A stretch of 64,000 nt of DNA from contig CM032231.1 of assembly GCA_019009955.1 (NCBI GenBank), forward strand, positions 92,091,001 through 92,155,000, in the 5' to 3' direction. Shown piece after piece: positions 47,437-60,119 of the stretch (positions within the stretch are counted from its first letter, which is position 1; every line of letters begins with the position of its first letter). The position numbers were made by a program, and so were the translations under genes. The notes under the pieces were generated by a model. That model worked only from the letters and a program-made list of their open reading frames with translations, made no database searches and was not told the origin of the DNA. This DNA comes from Riptortus pedestris (lineage: Eukaryota; Arthropoda; Insecta; Hemiptera; Alydidae).

Positions 47437-47902
47437 AAAGTCAGTCACGCAGGCAGATAGCTAAGCAGATTTCCAATGTGTGCCCCTTATTTGCATTTAT
47501 CTCAAAACGTAAAAGTTCAGTAAATGTTAGGAATTTATCCTTCAAATAATGTGCTTCACCATACAAGAGCTTATTGTTAATATGATATGAGTAAGAGGAG
47601 GGGTTGACTGAAGGTGAAAACAATAAAATGCAAGTATCGCGGTTCAAGATAGTGATAGTGATGCACATAACAACATTTATAGAACATACCATTTGCATTA
47701 ACAATGGTTCTATACAATTTTTCGATCCGACACATAATAACAGACATTAACAATTTTCGAAATTCCTCCTCTTTAAACCCCCCTTTCCCATTGGTCGGAT
47801 TCCAGCCATTAACGAATTTGATGTTTCTTTTAACATAAAACGCTATTATACGTCGAGTTTGGTAACGATAAGACAAAAATTGCGACCGCTAGAGTAGGTA
47901 AC

Positions 47903-47958
<56 letters not shown>

Positions 47959-48048
47959 TTTAGGCCCACCCTGGCTAGAAAAGAGTGGTAACCTGAATAT
48001 AACCCGTCCGGATTAGCCAAAGGCATAAATTGGACGTAAATAGTAATA

Positions 48049-48119
<71 letters not shown>

Positions 48120-48226
48120 GAAGGACCTCATTTTCGTCATCAACTAGGTAGGATCAATGGACATTTGAAGAAATTTTTCGAAAATCGCGTCATGAGTACT
48201 ACCTGAATAGCTGATTTCCCTTAAGG
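47437..48226 (+). repeat. 0.7 kb repeat family, copy nested in the mariner-type element
   Basis: Runs from AGTCAGTCACGCAGGCAGAT through CATTTATCTCAAAACGTAAA, the GTTGACTGAAGGTG module and the core, to AATAGCTGATTTCCCTTAAG. Its TA microsatellite is split in two (47902-47957 and 48052-48110) by a SINE tail. Confidence 0.87.
47902..48110. repeat. Split TA microsatellite with SINE tail inside
   Basis: TA runs of about 55 and 59 nt flank 47964-48051, which matches the 3' body of the tRNA-derived SINE (CCACCCTGGCTAGAAAAG to TAATAAACAAA). A 5'-truncated SINE therefore inserted into the TA run of the repeat copy. Confidence 0.9.
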
Positions 48227-48408
48227 ATATTAACCTATGAAGATTCAAACATATGACGGTTAACATGCAAGTACAGCAGACAACTGGCATCTAGTGGCTA
48301 CAATATAATCTAGACTATGTATTTGTATAGCCGAGCCGTGGTGTAGCGATCGATAATTTGGACAAAATAATACTTTGTAATACGTACATTGTTTTTGGAT
48401 ACACCCTG

Positions 48409-51088
48409 TATAATCTATAAATTCATTCACTGAATTACAATATTTTATACCAAGGTATGGGATGTCTACAGCAGCGTTTTTCCGCCATAGTGTTATGAAT
48501 GCAAGTGGGTAACTATGTCCAGTGAAGTATAAGTCCCGCACCTCATTTTGGATTGACTTTGATACGTATTCAATCAATTATCATTGTCTACAAACCGGCA
48601 TGGGACTACAGTCCTCCTAGGGCTTCGACCTCTGACACATTCTAAACTACATACTTCTAATCGACTTTGCCTGAGCCCACCTCTCCTCCACTACCACCCT
48701 ATATATCCACAAATGTATATGTAAGTATATATATATACACACACACACACACACATATATAGGTGTGTGTGAGTGTGTTCATGAGTGATGCTGTTCTGGA
48801 GTGGTAGTCTTGTAGTACATTCAAGATATTATCTATATAGGATATCTGATAGGGAGGCTTGGGGACCTTATTCGAAACAGAGTGTTGACTGTAACATCAT
48901 CAGATGATGAGTAAGCTGCAAGGAGCTCCAGCTGTGTAAACTCCCCGACACTCGATATCTACAATCTCTCCCGCTAAACCCGTCTGGCCCAGCACGAAAT
49001 AATTTTAGTTTCTTCAAACAATCAACAGGATGGCACAAATAAGCAATTAATGGTGTTTAGTATTACAATCAAAACATATACTCATTCATTATTTTTATCA
49101 ACGGTAAGTGAGATGGAAAACTAAGCGGATTTAATTTCGTCAAACTAATATAAAGATACATTACAGATAGCTAAGTTATTTAATTGGCACAATAGCTTCA
49201 AATATCGACCTCTTTTAGCAAAAGAAATTCAAATATTTTGAAGATATTTTTTTTCTAACGCAGCCAAAGTAGTATTTCAAATTAGTACAGAAATTTGCTT
49301 AATTAGCTGACGATAGTTGTGGGCGGTAAGGTGAAGGTCTTGAAGAACTCTGTGGCATGATTTCCACACAAGCTTTGGACTTTTATTAATGTTTTTATGT
49401 ATGTTTAGGGCAAAAACTGCAATTGTTATCATTAACATAGCCTCTCTTCTTGTACTCACTACCTGCATCGGATCATATTTATAAGGAATTTATTAGGAGT
49501 TTGCATATTTATTTAGTGACCAAGTCAGTAAATAACATATTCCATCCCTCTTAGCCTAAAAATTAGAGGCTAACTGTGTAAAACCCAACCTTATAAGTTT
49601 TGGAAGCATACTGAGGACATAAACCAAAATATGTTGAAACATTTGGCAATACAAAGTCTCGGGCAATTGTAGTAGTTCCAAGAAATACTTTTCTAGTCTA
49701 TTTAACCAGGAATTTAATATATTAAATTAAATAAACGTTCTCGTCTATTTATTCAAGAAAAATTCTCGGGATCGGTTCTAGAGCTGTAGTGAGAGTTTTA
49801 AATCTAGAATATTCAGTCAGCTAAATTTTGAAGGGATAAACGTATGTCTAATTATCGAATACAATTCATTATTTGGGACCAAATTTAGGTGTTAAATTAT
49901 GAAAACATTAAAAATTCATTGGCAAATTTCCAATCTTTTGAAAGTGTTACAAATAATCATAAACTTGCTCTTAAGTCAATGTAATCATGAAAAGAAAATT
50001 GGCATATACTTAAAGAAAGAGGTTGTCGTTGGAGCGCCGATTTTGCTTCCCAAGTTCAATTTAGGTTAAATAGATTTTCTTTTGCACGAACTAAGTGAAA
50101 TGGAAATATCAAAAACAGATATCAAAGATTTTGAAGTCTAGCCAAATAAAAGTTGTTACGCATTCGCACATGACCTCGCATAAAATATAAAGTCAGCAGA
50201 ATGCATGAATGAAGAGATGATGTGATTATTTTACTAAATAATATAGGGACATATTAACATCGAGAAAAATGCGGTCATTCTAATATTAGGTGGCAAATAA
50301 GCAACACCTGTCAACAACTATGAATGGCCCTGAAAGGATAAGTAGTCCTACTAGATACGGAAAAGGTCACCAACAAAATTTCAGCAATAGCTAAGCAAAT
50401 TAACCACAACATATTCAATAACAACTGATCAAAAGCTGTATCTTTAATAAGTCAATTCTCCACTATGAGCTCCAGCAAATGATTTCAAGGCAGGTTCTTC
50501 CACAAAAGAGGCAGATGTAATGTACGTACATTAAAGAAAGAAGAAACCCTTATTTACTGTTTAAAAGGGGCGAGGCGAGAAGGAAATCATTCTCGAGAAA
50601 AACTACACGAATGTGAGCAATTTAATTATTCAAACATCCTCAAAGGGCAGCGCTAGGGGTGATCCCAGGAACAGTCATCTCTTCCGCTACAAGGAAAAGG
50701 AGTTGAGTCATTCGAAGAATGGAAGCCAACAACTCATCGGTATGACTGATTCTGGATAATCTACAGGATTAAAAAAACTTGATTTGTACTCAACGTGGCT
50801 TTTATGTAATCGTACTAAGTATACAGACAATGCAGTAACCGATGTGTTTCATTTAAAAGTAGAATACATGTTGAAATTATCCATCTGATAGTGTACAATA
50901 AAACCAACAAATTGGCAACCTAGTATAACTTATCAAATAAACGATAATTGTGTGAAATATTTACTAAAGAATTATTAAGAAGATTCATGAATTTTAAAAA
51001 TTACCAATAGCAATATATGATCAATATCAACTGGTCATATATAGCATCGTATGATAATTTAAAACTTCCTTAGTTCCAAAGCAAATAT
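48409..51088. other. Intronic sequence, no gene seen
   Basis: Contains a TA/CA patch (48720-48760) and a moderately GC-richer stretch (48590-48980) that may be an old repeat. 49500-49600 resembles a worn SINE body (AGTGACCAAGTCAGTAAATA) but is too diverged to call. Confidence 0.5.
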
Positions 51089-51796
51089 AAAAAGTCCGTC
51101 ACGCAGGGGCTGCGTAAACTAAGCAGATTTCCCACGTGAAGTTTTACAATAGAGAAATCTGCCTAGTAATAACCTATTCTCAGGAGGACGATTAGTTAGT
51201 GAAACGGCCACACTAGCGCTAGTGCGCTCGGCGGAAACTCCAGAACATAGCCGACCACACTCACAATATAAATCCAAATATCTCGGTTAATATTAAAGAT
51301 ACAGAATAAATGTATAAAACAGTATTTATAGTAAATTTAATTTGCAATAAGAATGGTTCTATACAATTTTTTGATCCGACGTATGGTAACGGAGATATTT
51401 CGAATTTTCGAAAATCCCCCCTCTAAACCCCACCTCCCACTGGTCCGATTTTAGCCATTAACGAACTTGATCTTCCTTTTTACATAAAACGATTAAATTC
51501 CGAGTTTGGTAACGATCAAACAAAAATTGCGACCGCTAGAGCGTTAACAGACAAATATATATATCTATATATATATATATATATATAGATATATATATAT
51601 ATATATATATATCTATATATATATATAGATATATATATATATAGATATATATATATATAGATATATATATATAATTTTGAACGGACCTCATTTTCGTCAT
51701 CTCCTGGGTAGGATCGATGGACATTTGAAGAAATTTTTCGAAACTCGCGTCATGAGTACGACCTCAATAGCTGATTTCCCTTAGGGGAAATCTGCT
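51089..51796 (+). repeat. 0.7 kb repeat family, well preserved forward copy
   Basis: The best example of the family in the window. It has left end AAAGTCCGTCACGCAGGGGC with AAACTAAGCAGATTTCCC, and the core from CTCGGTTAATATTAAAGATA through TTGATCCGACGTATGG, CGGAGATATTTCG, the CCCCCC box and CATTAACGAACTTGATC. GAGTTTGGTAACGATCAAAC and GCGACCGCTAGAGCGTTAAC follow, then the TA array, GAACGGACCTCATTTTCGTC, GGATCGATGGACATTTGAAG and the right end CTCAATAGCTGATTTCCC then GGGGAAATCTGCT. The ends share AGCAGATTTCCC in inverted orientation. Confidence 0.9.
51555..51673. repeat. TA array with regularly spaced GATA/TATC interruptions
   Basis: About 119 nt of TA units broken by C on the left side and G at intervals (GATATATATATATATA). 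It occupies the same place within its host repeat as the plain TA runs of the other copies. Confidence 0.92.
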
Positions 51797-52079
51797 AACT
51801 GAACTATCGTCACAAGAACAACAAATCTGTCGACACGAAGGGCCTGTTTAAACTAACAGTTCCGACGCCCAGGAAAATGATGTCATGATATTTCGCAATG
51901 TCAAACTACCAAAGATGACAACATCAACATATCCTACACTTGCTTATTTTAAGTGATGTAATACCTTAAATGGAAAATCACATAAATAGGAGTTTGGATT
52001 TAATAAAGGCTTAAATTAAAATTAAAAATTCAATTGACTTCATTAATTTTCGAAGTACTTCACTTAACAATTTAACGAA
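51797..52079. other. Region after repeat copy, no gene seen
   Basis: At 51830-51870 GTCGACACGAAGGGCCTGTT then TAAACTAACAG resembles a diverged left end of the same 0.7 kb family, suggesting a tandem junction. Confidence 0.4.
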
Positions 52080-52345
52080 AAACATCAGCTTCTCTAAATC
52101 TCAACTAAGCCTGATCCGACTGCAGCCATTACCGAATCAGATCTTTAGTTATGGACTTAACTGTATTATTTTTGATATAGAATTTGGAAGAGACCAAAGG
52201 AAAATAGCTCGGGCGTTAAACACAAACACACACAAACAGGTTTGAGCATACTTTACTTTCGTCATCTCTTGTGTAGGATCAATCCATATTAGAAGAAATT
52301 GTGTAATGATTACTGCCTCAGTAGTTGATTTCCTTAAGGAACATC
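52080..52345 (+). repeat. 0.7 kb repeat family, decayed forward copy
   Basis: Recognisable from GCAGCCATTACCGAATCAGA, GAATTTGGAAGAGACCAAAG, CTTTCGTCATCTCTTGTGTA, GGATCAATCCATATTAGAAG and AGTAGTTGATTTCC. Instead of TA it has a short (CACA)n at the microsatellite position. Confidence 0.65.
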
Positions 52346-53182
52346 TGCTAATTTGTGGAAAGTTCGATCCTCACCAAGGGAGAAATTTAATTCAAAAGAT
52401 CGTGACCAGACTACTGTAGTGTCGCAGGGCTTGTGGATTAGTGGAAGACTAGCTTATGTATGTATGGCAGCACATAGGAATGGCGCAAACGACTTTGACT
52501 GTATTAGATCTCGCACAAAGTCAAGCTGACCGCAGGCCTCAGATCCCCGGATACAATGAACCCCATCATTGTCTACTGAAGACAACTTATTCCTGGTCCT
52601 CCCTGGTTACGGAGATCGAAGTTGATCACTCTCTACATAAAACACTAATCGCGCATCCCCTTCAGAGGCGACTAAACACCTTCAAGAACAACAATACCAA
52701 CCGAAAAAAATAAAATAATATATATAGAAAAATGCATATTATAAATTTGGATACAACCTTGAAAGTTGATTTCCCTTAAGTGAAATGTACTTAAGTTGTG
52801 CGAATTAGTAAGACAACCGGTTGAAACTGTAGTAGAGTATTGAAGGGACCAGGAGGACGTTGATTAAATGGAGGTTGTAAACTAAGTGTTGCTTATTGAA
52901 CAAACAAGATACTGAACTAATTTAGCATATGTGAGACATGATCAAATTTAGCAGCAGGCTTGTGTACATTCACTCCTAATACCCCTGAGACATGTCGAAA
53001 CAAACACATCAACATCTCCCCTTCGGATAATCGTAAGGGGCCATCTACTCCGAACACTACTGGTTAACCTCTATCCTCAATTTGTTTTTCAGATTTCAAT
53101 GACTGCCTCCACCCCATTTATATTATCACTCTATGTAATAAAATTACATTTATTAGTACTATTGCAATATTCATGTAAGATT
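52346..53182. other. Intronic sequence, no gene seen
   Basis: GC-richer stretch at 52360-52690 with a B-box-like AAAGTTCGATCCTCACC at its start, possibly an old SINE. An 85-codon frame here shows no family resemblance. Confidence 0.45.
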
Positions 53183-53333
53183 ACAGTTCGATTCCCGCCT
53201 GGGAAAGGAATTTATTTAGTGACGAAATTCATTAAATAAAATCATCAGTCCCAACCTGGCTAGAAAAGGGTGGTAACCTATAGATAACCAGTCCCAATTA
53301 GCCTTAGTTGGAAAAAGTGGACGTTAATAAATA
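53183..53333 (+). repeat. tRNA-derived SINE, 5'-truncated forward copy
   Basis: Begins at the B box (CAGTTCGATTCCCGCCTGG), then the same body and tail as the 46652 copy, ending GTGGACGTTAATAAATATT. Confidence 0.87.
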
Positions 53334-54697
53334 TTAAAATTACATTTAATCGTGGACTCTTTCTTAAAATAAAAGTTATTTACATGTATTAGGGGCTGAG
53401 GTGAGCATCTCTTAGGTGTATCTAAATCACATATGGTAAACAGAGTGACCCGATTTGTTATTGTACATTTTGTGCAATGTATACAATATGTTGATACATA
53501 TAATAGCTATGCGTCAATCAAATAAATCTTTAATAAACAATACTTCCAATAAACGATTTGCCCAACTCTATAGAATTACTCAGACTAACTATCCAATTTC
53601 ATTAGCAGAAAGCTTCATACTAAGTATCTCCACAGCAGCTCAAGACTACATGTCACTAAAACATACCACTATCAGGTGTTGAACTTATCAACAAACTACT
53701 AAACGTATAACAGATACAGAAGCAATTATCTACACCACAGAATTTCGAAAATAATATATTGTCAACATTTTTAAACACTTATTAACTGTTATTTGAATCA
53801 GATATTTAAAACTAATTAACTACCTATGGGGCATTTAATAATCGGGGACAATGAATTATTTAGATAGTTTAAACTATCTAGATTTACAGTCCTAACACTG
53901 TTGAAAATGCATTAACGTCACACTAATTGTAATGAATGACAAAAATATATTATGTAGCTTTCAAATCTCATTTTCTTTATTCTTCTGTAATAAGGACTCG
54001 AAAAAACAATAAGTGAAATTGAAGATAGAAATAATAGGTCGTATGTTCTGTATGTTAGAATACTGAGAAAATGAGAGAGGGAGGTACCATTGGATTGATT
54101 ACTAGGAATTCCAAATGAATCCCTTAATATATTATTCGTGTTATAAAGAAACGTGTAGAATGCAGAGATATCACAATTTATCTCCCCCCCCCACACACAC
54201 ACAATTTTTGCCTCATCTTGTTCTCTTAGTAATGCAGGGCCTTATGTCGACCAGTTTCTTGTTCTTCAATGAAAAAAAAGTTATGTCGGCCAGTTTCTTG
54301 TTCTTCACTGAAACCCAGCATAATTTGTTTACGCAAAAAATGGATAACTTTCGGCGAAAAATGGCTAAATGAGCCCACAAGTCGATGATTTTAAGATTCA
54401 TTAAGGCAGATATCTACAGGGTATTCTTCTAGCCAGGGTAGATTAAGGATTTTAGATACTGAGACCAAATAATATATACCTATTCTAAAGATTTGCCTTT
54501 GCTATGTACCATACTTCAAATAGGAAAAGATCGAGAGACAGAAATTCGATCTAACGAAGTCAAGGATTCGGTCAGTGGAGACTCCGAAAGGCCCAAACAA
54601 AAATCCGTGTTCTAACTAAAATCAACTACATTGCTTCAATGTAAAATAAATGAATAAAATTCGACCTCTATATGAAGTAAAGTAATCTAATAATAAA
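53334..54697. other. Intronic sequence, no gene seen
   Basis: Contains a short direct duplication at 54244-54310 (the phrase CCAGTTTCTTGTTCTTCA occurs twice, ~49 bp apart) and a worn SINE-like AGCCAGGGTAGATTAAGGAT on the reverse strand near 54432. No gene. Confidence 0.5.
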
Positions 54698-55186
54698 AAG
54701 TCTGTCAAGCAGGGGTTGCTTTGACTAAGCTGATTTCCCACGTGCGTCACGTTTTTGCATTTATCTCAAAACGTAAAAGCTCAATGAGAACATTATTTGG
54801 TAGTTGGTCTCCAAATAAAGTGTTTCATAGTATAACAGCTTATTGTTAATATGACAGGAGTAGGAGTGGGGGTTTACTGAAGGCCGAAAACGAAAAAGTG
54901 CAAATATCTCCGCTAATACTAAAGATAGAGAAAAAATGTATATAACAATATTGATAGTACATTTTATTTGAAATAAAATTGGTTCTATACAATATTGCGA
55001 TCCGACGTATAATAACGGAAATATTTTTAATTTTCAAAATTCCCTCCCTCTAAACCCCCACTGATTCTATTTCAGCCATTAATGAACTCGACCTTTAGTT
55101 TTATATGAAACGGTTATAGGTATATCGATTTTGGTTACGATTAAATAAGAATTACGACCGCTAGAGCGGTAAATGACAAGTGCATG

Positions 55187-55249
<63 letters not shown>

Positions 55250-55370
55250 CTTTGAACCGACCTCATTTACGTAATCTCCTAGGAAGGATCGATGGACAAT
55301 CCAGAAAATGTTCGAAAATCGCTTCATGAGTACGGCCTGAATAGCTGATTTCCCTTAACGGAAATCTGCT
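54698..55370 (+). repeat. 0.7 kb repeat family, forward copy
   Basis: Left end AAGTCTGTCAAGCAGGGGTT, GCATTTATCTCAAAACGTAA, the GGGGGTTTACTGAAGG module, core, CGACCGCTAGAGCG, TA run 55191-55248, then GGATCGATGGACAATCC and the right end AATAGCTGATTTCCCTTAAC then GGAAATCTGCT. Confidence 0.88.
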
Positions 55371-55900
55371 AAAACGTCAATTAAATATTGTCACTGCCTC
55401 TTTAAAAAATAATAATAATAGTTAATAGCCACTCCTTAATGTCTTGAGCCTCTTTGGCCTGTTTGGTATTAAATGGCGGGAGGTATAACTCTGTTCCTTC
55501 AGGCTGACACACTGAAATATATGTACGAGTCCTACCTGGGGCAGTCCCACATAAGTCTCTGAGAAATGCAGAATAGTGTATGACTACGAGAGACACAAGG
55601 CCCGACACTACGGTAAACAGACATCAGTGCTGCTCAACAGGACCTCCTAACTCACACACTATCACTGAGAGCAGCTCATACGTAATTGTTGATTATCGAT
55701 GTTGCCGACTCAGAGGTAGGAGAATCTCCGCTACAGGTCGCTAAGCCGATTTTGATCCGCTCGCCTATATACTATGTGTACATTTGCAAAGCAATGTAAT
55801 CATATCGGAAAACTTTCTTCAAGGCCTCTATGGCCCTACCAAATAGATGAGGAAAGTGAAATCCATATTGTGTTGCTTGCGCAAGCGCTCACCAGACTCG
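55371..55900. other. Intronic sequence, no gene seen
   Basis: Moderately GC-richer than its surroundings, with no recognisable element. Confidence 0.4.
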
Positions 55901-56125
55901 GTATTAAAAAGTTTAATGTCAAAGGAGAGAAATTCGTCAATGGCCGAAATCAAATTAGGAGCAGTGAGGGTTTATGGAATGGATGTATTGTAAATTTGCA
56001 CATAAACATTTTCGGATACATGGGATCGAAAAATGTTACGTAACTGATCATGTCGAAAATTTAATTTAATAAAACATTCCGAACATACTTCTTTAACTCG
56101 CGTATTAACGGAGTTATTTGTATTT
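55901..56125 (-). repeat. 0.7 kb repeat family, decayed reverse core
   Basis: Matches the reverse core at CGTCAATGGCCGAAATCAAA, AGTGAGGGTTTATGG, GGGATCGAAAAATGTTACG and CGTATTAACGGAGTTATTTG. Confidence 0.55.
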
Positions 56126-57816
56126 TGATGTTTCCAATCTTAAGGGAACCCCTTTCCTGCTCATTGAATTTACAAATTAGTCTTACAACACAGAAATTAT
56201 TATGACCACCTTATGTTTTAAGTACAGTTTACATACAGTGCCCACTAAAAGAGAGAAAGGAAATAGAATGTGCTGATAGCATAAACTCAGTATTATTTCT
56301 GCGCATGGAAAATCCTCTCAGGCACCACATGGTGGCTATTTGTGTATTTCTTTGTTTTTGTGATATTATGAATCTTATAAAAAATTTAGTGTCTTGATGT
56401 GTCACCCACCCCTTCATTTCAGTAAACATCCAACAATGTTAAGTGATGGCTGATGTATTAATAATGTCAATAAAGTAATAACATTTTATATTCTCACTTC
56501 TTGAATATTTCCCATGAGAATATACATTTTGGAAGCGAAACGAACTAAAAGGATAATCAGCGAAGCATATTGGTAAAAAGGCTGGCATAAAATAATGGAA
56601 TAAAAGAGAGGGAGCGCGGCTTAAGAGGAGGGAACAAATAAATTGAATGAGATACAGGTTCATTCTGCCTCAAGTCGCCATTTGTAAAGTTAACAGGTGG
56701 CTAGGGCCCAACTAGCCTGCCTCAACACCAGCCATTCCCCCATTCCCTCCCTACATAGTCAACAAGTTTGCTGAAAATATGAAAATAAAAACCAACACTC
56801 CCTACTCAATTCGATTTATATTAAAAACTATCTAAAACTGAGCTAATACCGTGGCAGTCTATAAAAATCTAATTCATACTTCTAAAAATCAAGCATCGTT
56901 CAGAATGACTTGCTGCTGCATTAAAAAGTTCCAGAAAATGTAAATAAATTATGGACGGGTTTTGGGTCAATTGACCTGTAAAGACGGCTTTGGTGGGAAG
57001 TCAATTTGGGGCATTTCCTGCACTATTATAGTGGCATTCTTTATTAAATAACGACTGTATCGGCTGAAATGTTGAGTGCACATTGGGAAAATGGATAGCC
57101 AACCTTGAAGTCTAGTAATCGCACAATAACGAACGAATGGTCAGAGTGCCGGAAAATAGCCATAGAGGGGAGGGTGCATTGGAGAGGAACTATCTTGAAC
57201 ATCTCGCGAAAAACTAAGGTGTGTGTGTACGACAAGATAAGGTGGTGATTAATGGGCCGGGTCTTTCAATAGGCCTAAAAATACTCAACCAAATAAATAA
57301 AAATCAAATGAATAATATCTTCTTTTTAACAGCAAGTCTATGAGATCAATTTAAAATTATTTTTGTTTCAAATGATCTCAAAGACTGGCGCTCATAAAAT
57401 TTAGTCTGCCAACCCTGGTGTCCAACACGACACCAACAGCACACTAATTGACTACGTAACCACTTAAAGCCCTCTCCAGAGTAATCAATTATTTTTTAGA
57501 ATAAACATTCATATTATAAAATGTAACAAAATTTATGTTACAATATAATGTTAAAGAATTACTATATTTTTAGCCAATTTGTATTACAATTAGTGATGGA
57601 AAAAGAAGCCTGTCAGTACTCTGTACGAAACCTGTTGACCACCAAGCTTTGCGGGATGGGTATACACTGCTCGCCGTACCACAACAACAAAGCTCCCTTC
57701 AATTGGCACCCATTTGTAACCCATCGAGGTAACAAGACTTCAACATCTTCATACACGTTTACAGTAGCCTTTGTTTGCCGAAATGTATTTCTAGATGTAA
57801 TTATTATTATCATTTG
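56126..57816. other. Intronic sequence, no gene seen
   Basis: No coding or structured feature supported. Confidence 0.5.
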
Positions 57817-58040
57817 TTAACGCCCACTTTTTGCAACTCAGGCTAATTGGGACGGGTTATCTACAGGTTACCACCCTTTTCTAGCCAGGGTGGGACATAG
57901 GATGTTATTTAGTGAATTTCGTCACCAAATAATTCCCTTTGCCCAGGCGAGAATCGAACTCGCCACTCTAGGTTTACCATGCTCACATGGTCTCAATCTC
58001 AATTAAGGCTAACGCTTTAACTCACGTGGCAAACCTGAGC
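57817..58040 (-). repeat. tRNA-derived SINE, near full length, reverse copy
   Basis: On the minus strand: GCTCAGGTTTGCCACGTGAG, GTTAAAGCGTTAGCC, the B box GAGTTCGATTCTCGCCTGGG, the body and the tail ending GTGGGCGTTAAC. The head is close to the 46652 copy and includes an extra stretch (TTAATTGAGATTGAGACC) between A- and B-box regions. Confidence 0.87.
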
Positions 58041-59274
58041 CCTCTAGATGTGATTAGATATGGATTGAAACTACCTACAGTTCCAACAAGGTATTGCTTG
58101 ATATAACTGTATTTTTCGTCACCGGTTGATATAAAAAATGGTTTCTAAAAATATTTCTTGGATAAACGTAATGACTGAATAATCTATAACGTTCCCGCAC
58201 GCGCCTAAAATAACCATTCTGATTAATCGTTCTGTTAATGCAACAGAGAAGTCTGAATCAACTGCTGACAGATTTATATTCACAGTTCTAAGTAAACACT
58301 CATGTAGAGAAAACGGGTTGAGATACAAAGATCCAAGCACAATTCGAAATTCCGTTTTTTAACCGAAGAACCCAGAAAAATATTGATCCAACGGCGCACA
58401 AACAAATCCCTGTTTCTTGCTTAGTAAAGGTACGTCTAATGTAAACACTATTACATTAATAATTAAGATATGTATATAAAGCATATATTATAGTCAGCTC
58501 ATGAGAAAATAAATGAGTACGAGTAGGGTTTAATTTTAACATGAACCTAAAAAACAAAACGAATAATTCCATTAATTACAGCGTTAGAATAAAAATAAAA
58601 ACAATAAATGCAGGAAATAACTTGATCAACAAATTTGCGAGTAGACACATCGAAGAATCGAAAGAGCAAAAACTTTCCTTAGTGACTACTGTTGAACATA
58701 TAAAGATAAATGAGAGGCAGACCCAGGCCGAGGTGGCTTAACAACTTAGGTAAAATTAGAGAATTCCAAATAAGGACCACACTGATTAGTATGGACATGA
58801 AATCCTACAAGAACTATAGCACCTAAAAGTAGTAAGTCCTTAGGCCATGCTGCTTTATGAGGCGGCCTTAATCGGCCAATACTCATTGATTACTCATCGA
58901 TTACTAGTTCTCAATTTCTTTTCTTGAGACACCTTGGTAATCTGCATTAGATGAATGTTTACCCAGGATCTGTGTTCGGTGAACTCTCGCCCAGGATCTA
59001 TTTTAGGATGAGTAGGCAAACTTAGAAACTTCCATTAAATTTCAGATTGGAAGAGCATGCGGGGCGACATCATACTGTAATTTTCAAAAACACGGTTCCT
59101 TATTGTTTGGTCCAAATCCCGCGCAGATAAAGGCCAAAGAACAAATTACCAAATCAGTCGGAAGATGCAGTCATTACTGGTTGTTCATCGAGTGCACGTT
59201 GCAAGAGCACCAAGCCACCAATTTAAAACCAGTAGATTACCAGTGCTGAGCAACTGCTCCATGGTGTCTGTTTT
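58041..59274. other. Intronic sequence, no gene seen
   Basis: No coding or structured feature supported. Confidence 0.5.
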
Positions 59275-59392
59275 AGCAGATTTCCATTAAGGGAAATCAG
59301 GTAATGAGGTCGTACACATGACGCGATTTTCTAAAAATTTCTTCTAATGTCCATCAATCCTACCCAGGAGATGACGAAAATGAGGTCTGTTC

Positions 59393-59458
<66 letters not shown>

Positions 59459-59921
59459 TTGTCTGTTACCGCTCTAGCGGTCGCAATATTGTTTGATCGT
59501 TACCAAACTTCATATTTAATCGTTTTATGTAAAAAGAAAGATCAAGTTCGTTAATGGCTGAAATCGGACCAGTGGGAGGGGGGGTTTAGAGGGGGGATTT
59601 TTGAAAATTCGAAATATCTCCGTTAATATACGTTGGATCGAAATATTCTATAGAATCAATCTTATTGCAAATTAAATTTACTATAAATATTGTTCTATAC
59701 ATGTATTCTGTATCTTGAATATTAACCGAGATATTTGCATTTGTATTGTGTGTGCGGTCGACAGGACGTGGGCTATGCGAGAGCTCTGGCGGCCGTTGCA
59801 GTAACTATTCGTCCCTCGTGTATACACTACTGCCGTTGTTATTAAGCAGATTTCTCTATTGTAATACTTCGCGTGGGAAATCTGCTTAGTTTACGCAGCC
59901 CCTGCGTGACGGACTATTTTA
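59275..59921 (-). repeat. 0.7 kb repeat family, reverse copy
   Basis: Complete reverse unit: AGCAGATTTCCATTAAGGGA at one end, TA run 59399-59452, GTCTGTTACCGCTCTAGCGG, CGTTACCAAACTTC, core, and GGGAAATCTGCTTAGTTTAC with GCAGCCCCTGCGTGACGGAC at the other end. Confidence 0.9.
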
Positions 59922-60119
59922 TATAGTCAAATAGGCAGCTGCTGGTAGTTTATTACTCAAGACGTAGCTGTTTTCACACCGTATAGAAAAGCTGTTCATT
60001 TCCATCTATTGTATGGGCCAATCCAATGCAGGTAATAAGGCCATATTTGGGTCTCTTGTTGGATATTCAATTGGTATATTTATTTTCATTTTATATTTTG
60101 CTAGCAATAAAATACTGAC

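Larger units (their letters stand above)
47063..48408 (+). mobile_element. Mariner-type element with ~160-bp inverted repeats, disrupted by nested insertions
   Basis: The left end (CAGGGTGTTTCAAAAAGAAT) and the inverse of the right end (CAGGGTGTATCCAAAAACAA) match over about 160-170 bp, including TACGTATTACAAAGTATTAT and AGCCACTAGATG. TA dinucleotides flank both ends (47061-47062 and 48409-48410), as expected for a Tc1/mariner target duplication. Inside the left part is a transposase start. At about 47437 a 0.7 kb repeat copy begins and runs to 48226, so the element is now a left piece plus a right piece around a nested insertion; much of its own interior is missing. Confidence 0.85.

Noticed and set aside
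47889..48143. Tyr-Ile-rich open frames here and at 51536-51724 and 55079-55327
   Set aside because: Translations of TA arrays inside the repeat family, not genes.
52456..52713. 85-codon frame with less AT-biased composition
   Set aside because: No domain or family match, and the region looks like an old repeat.
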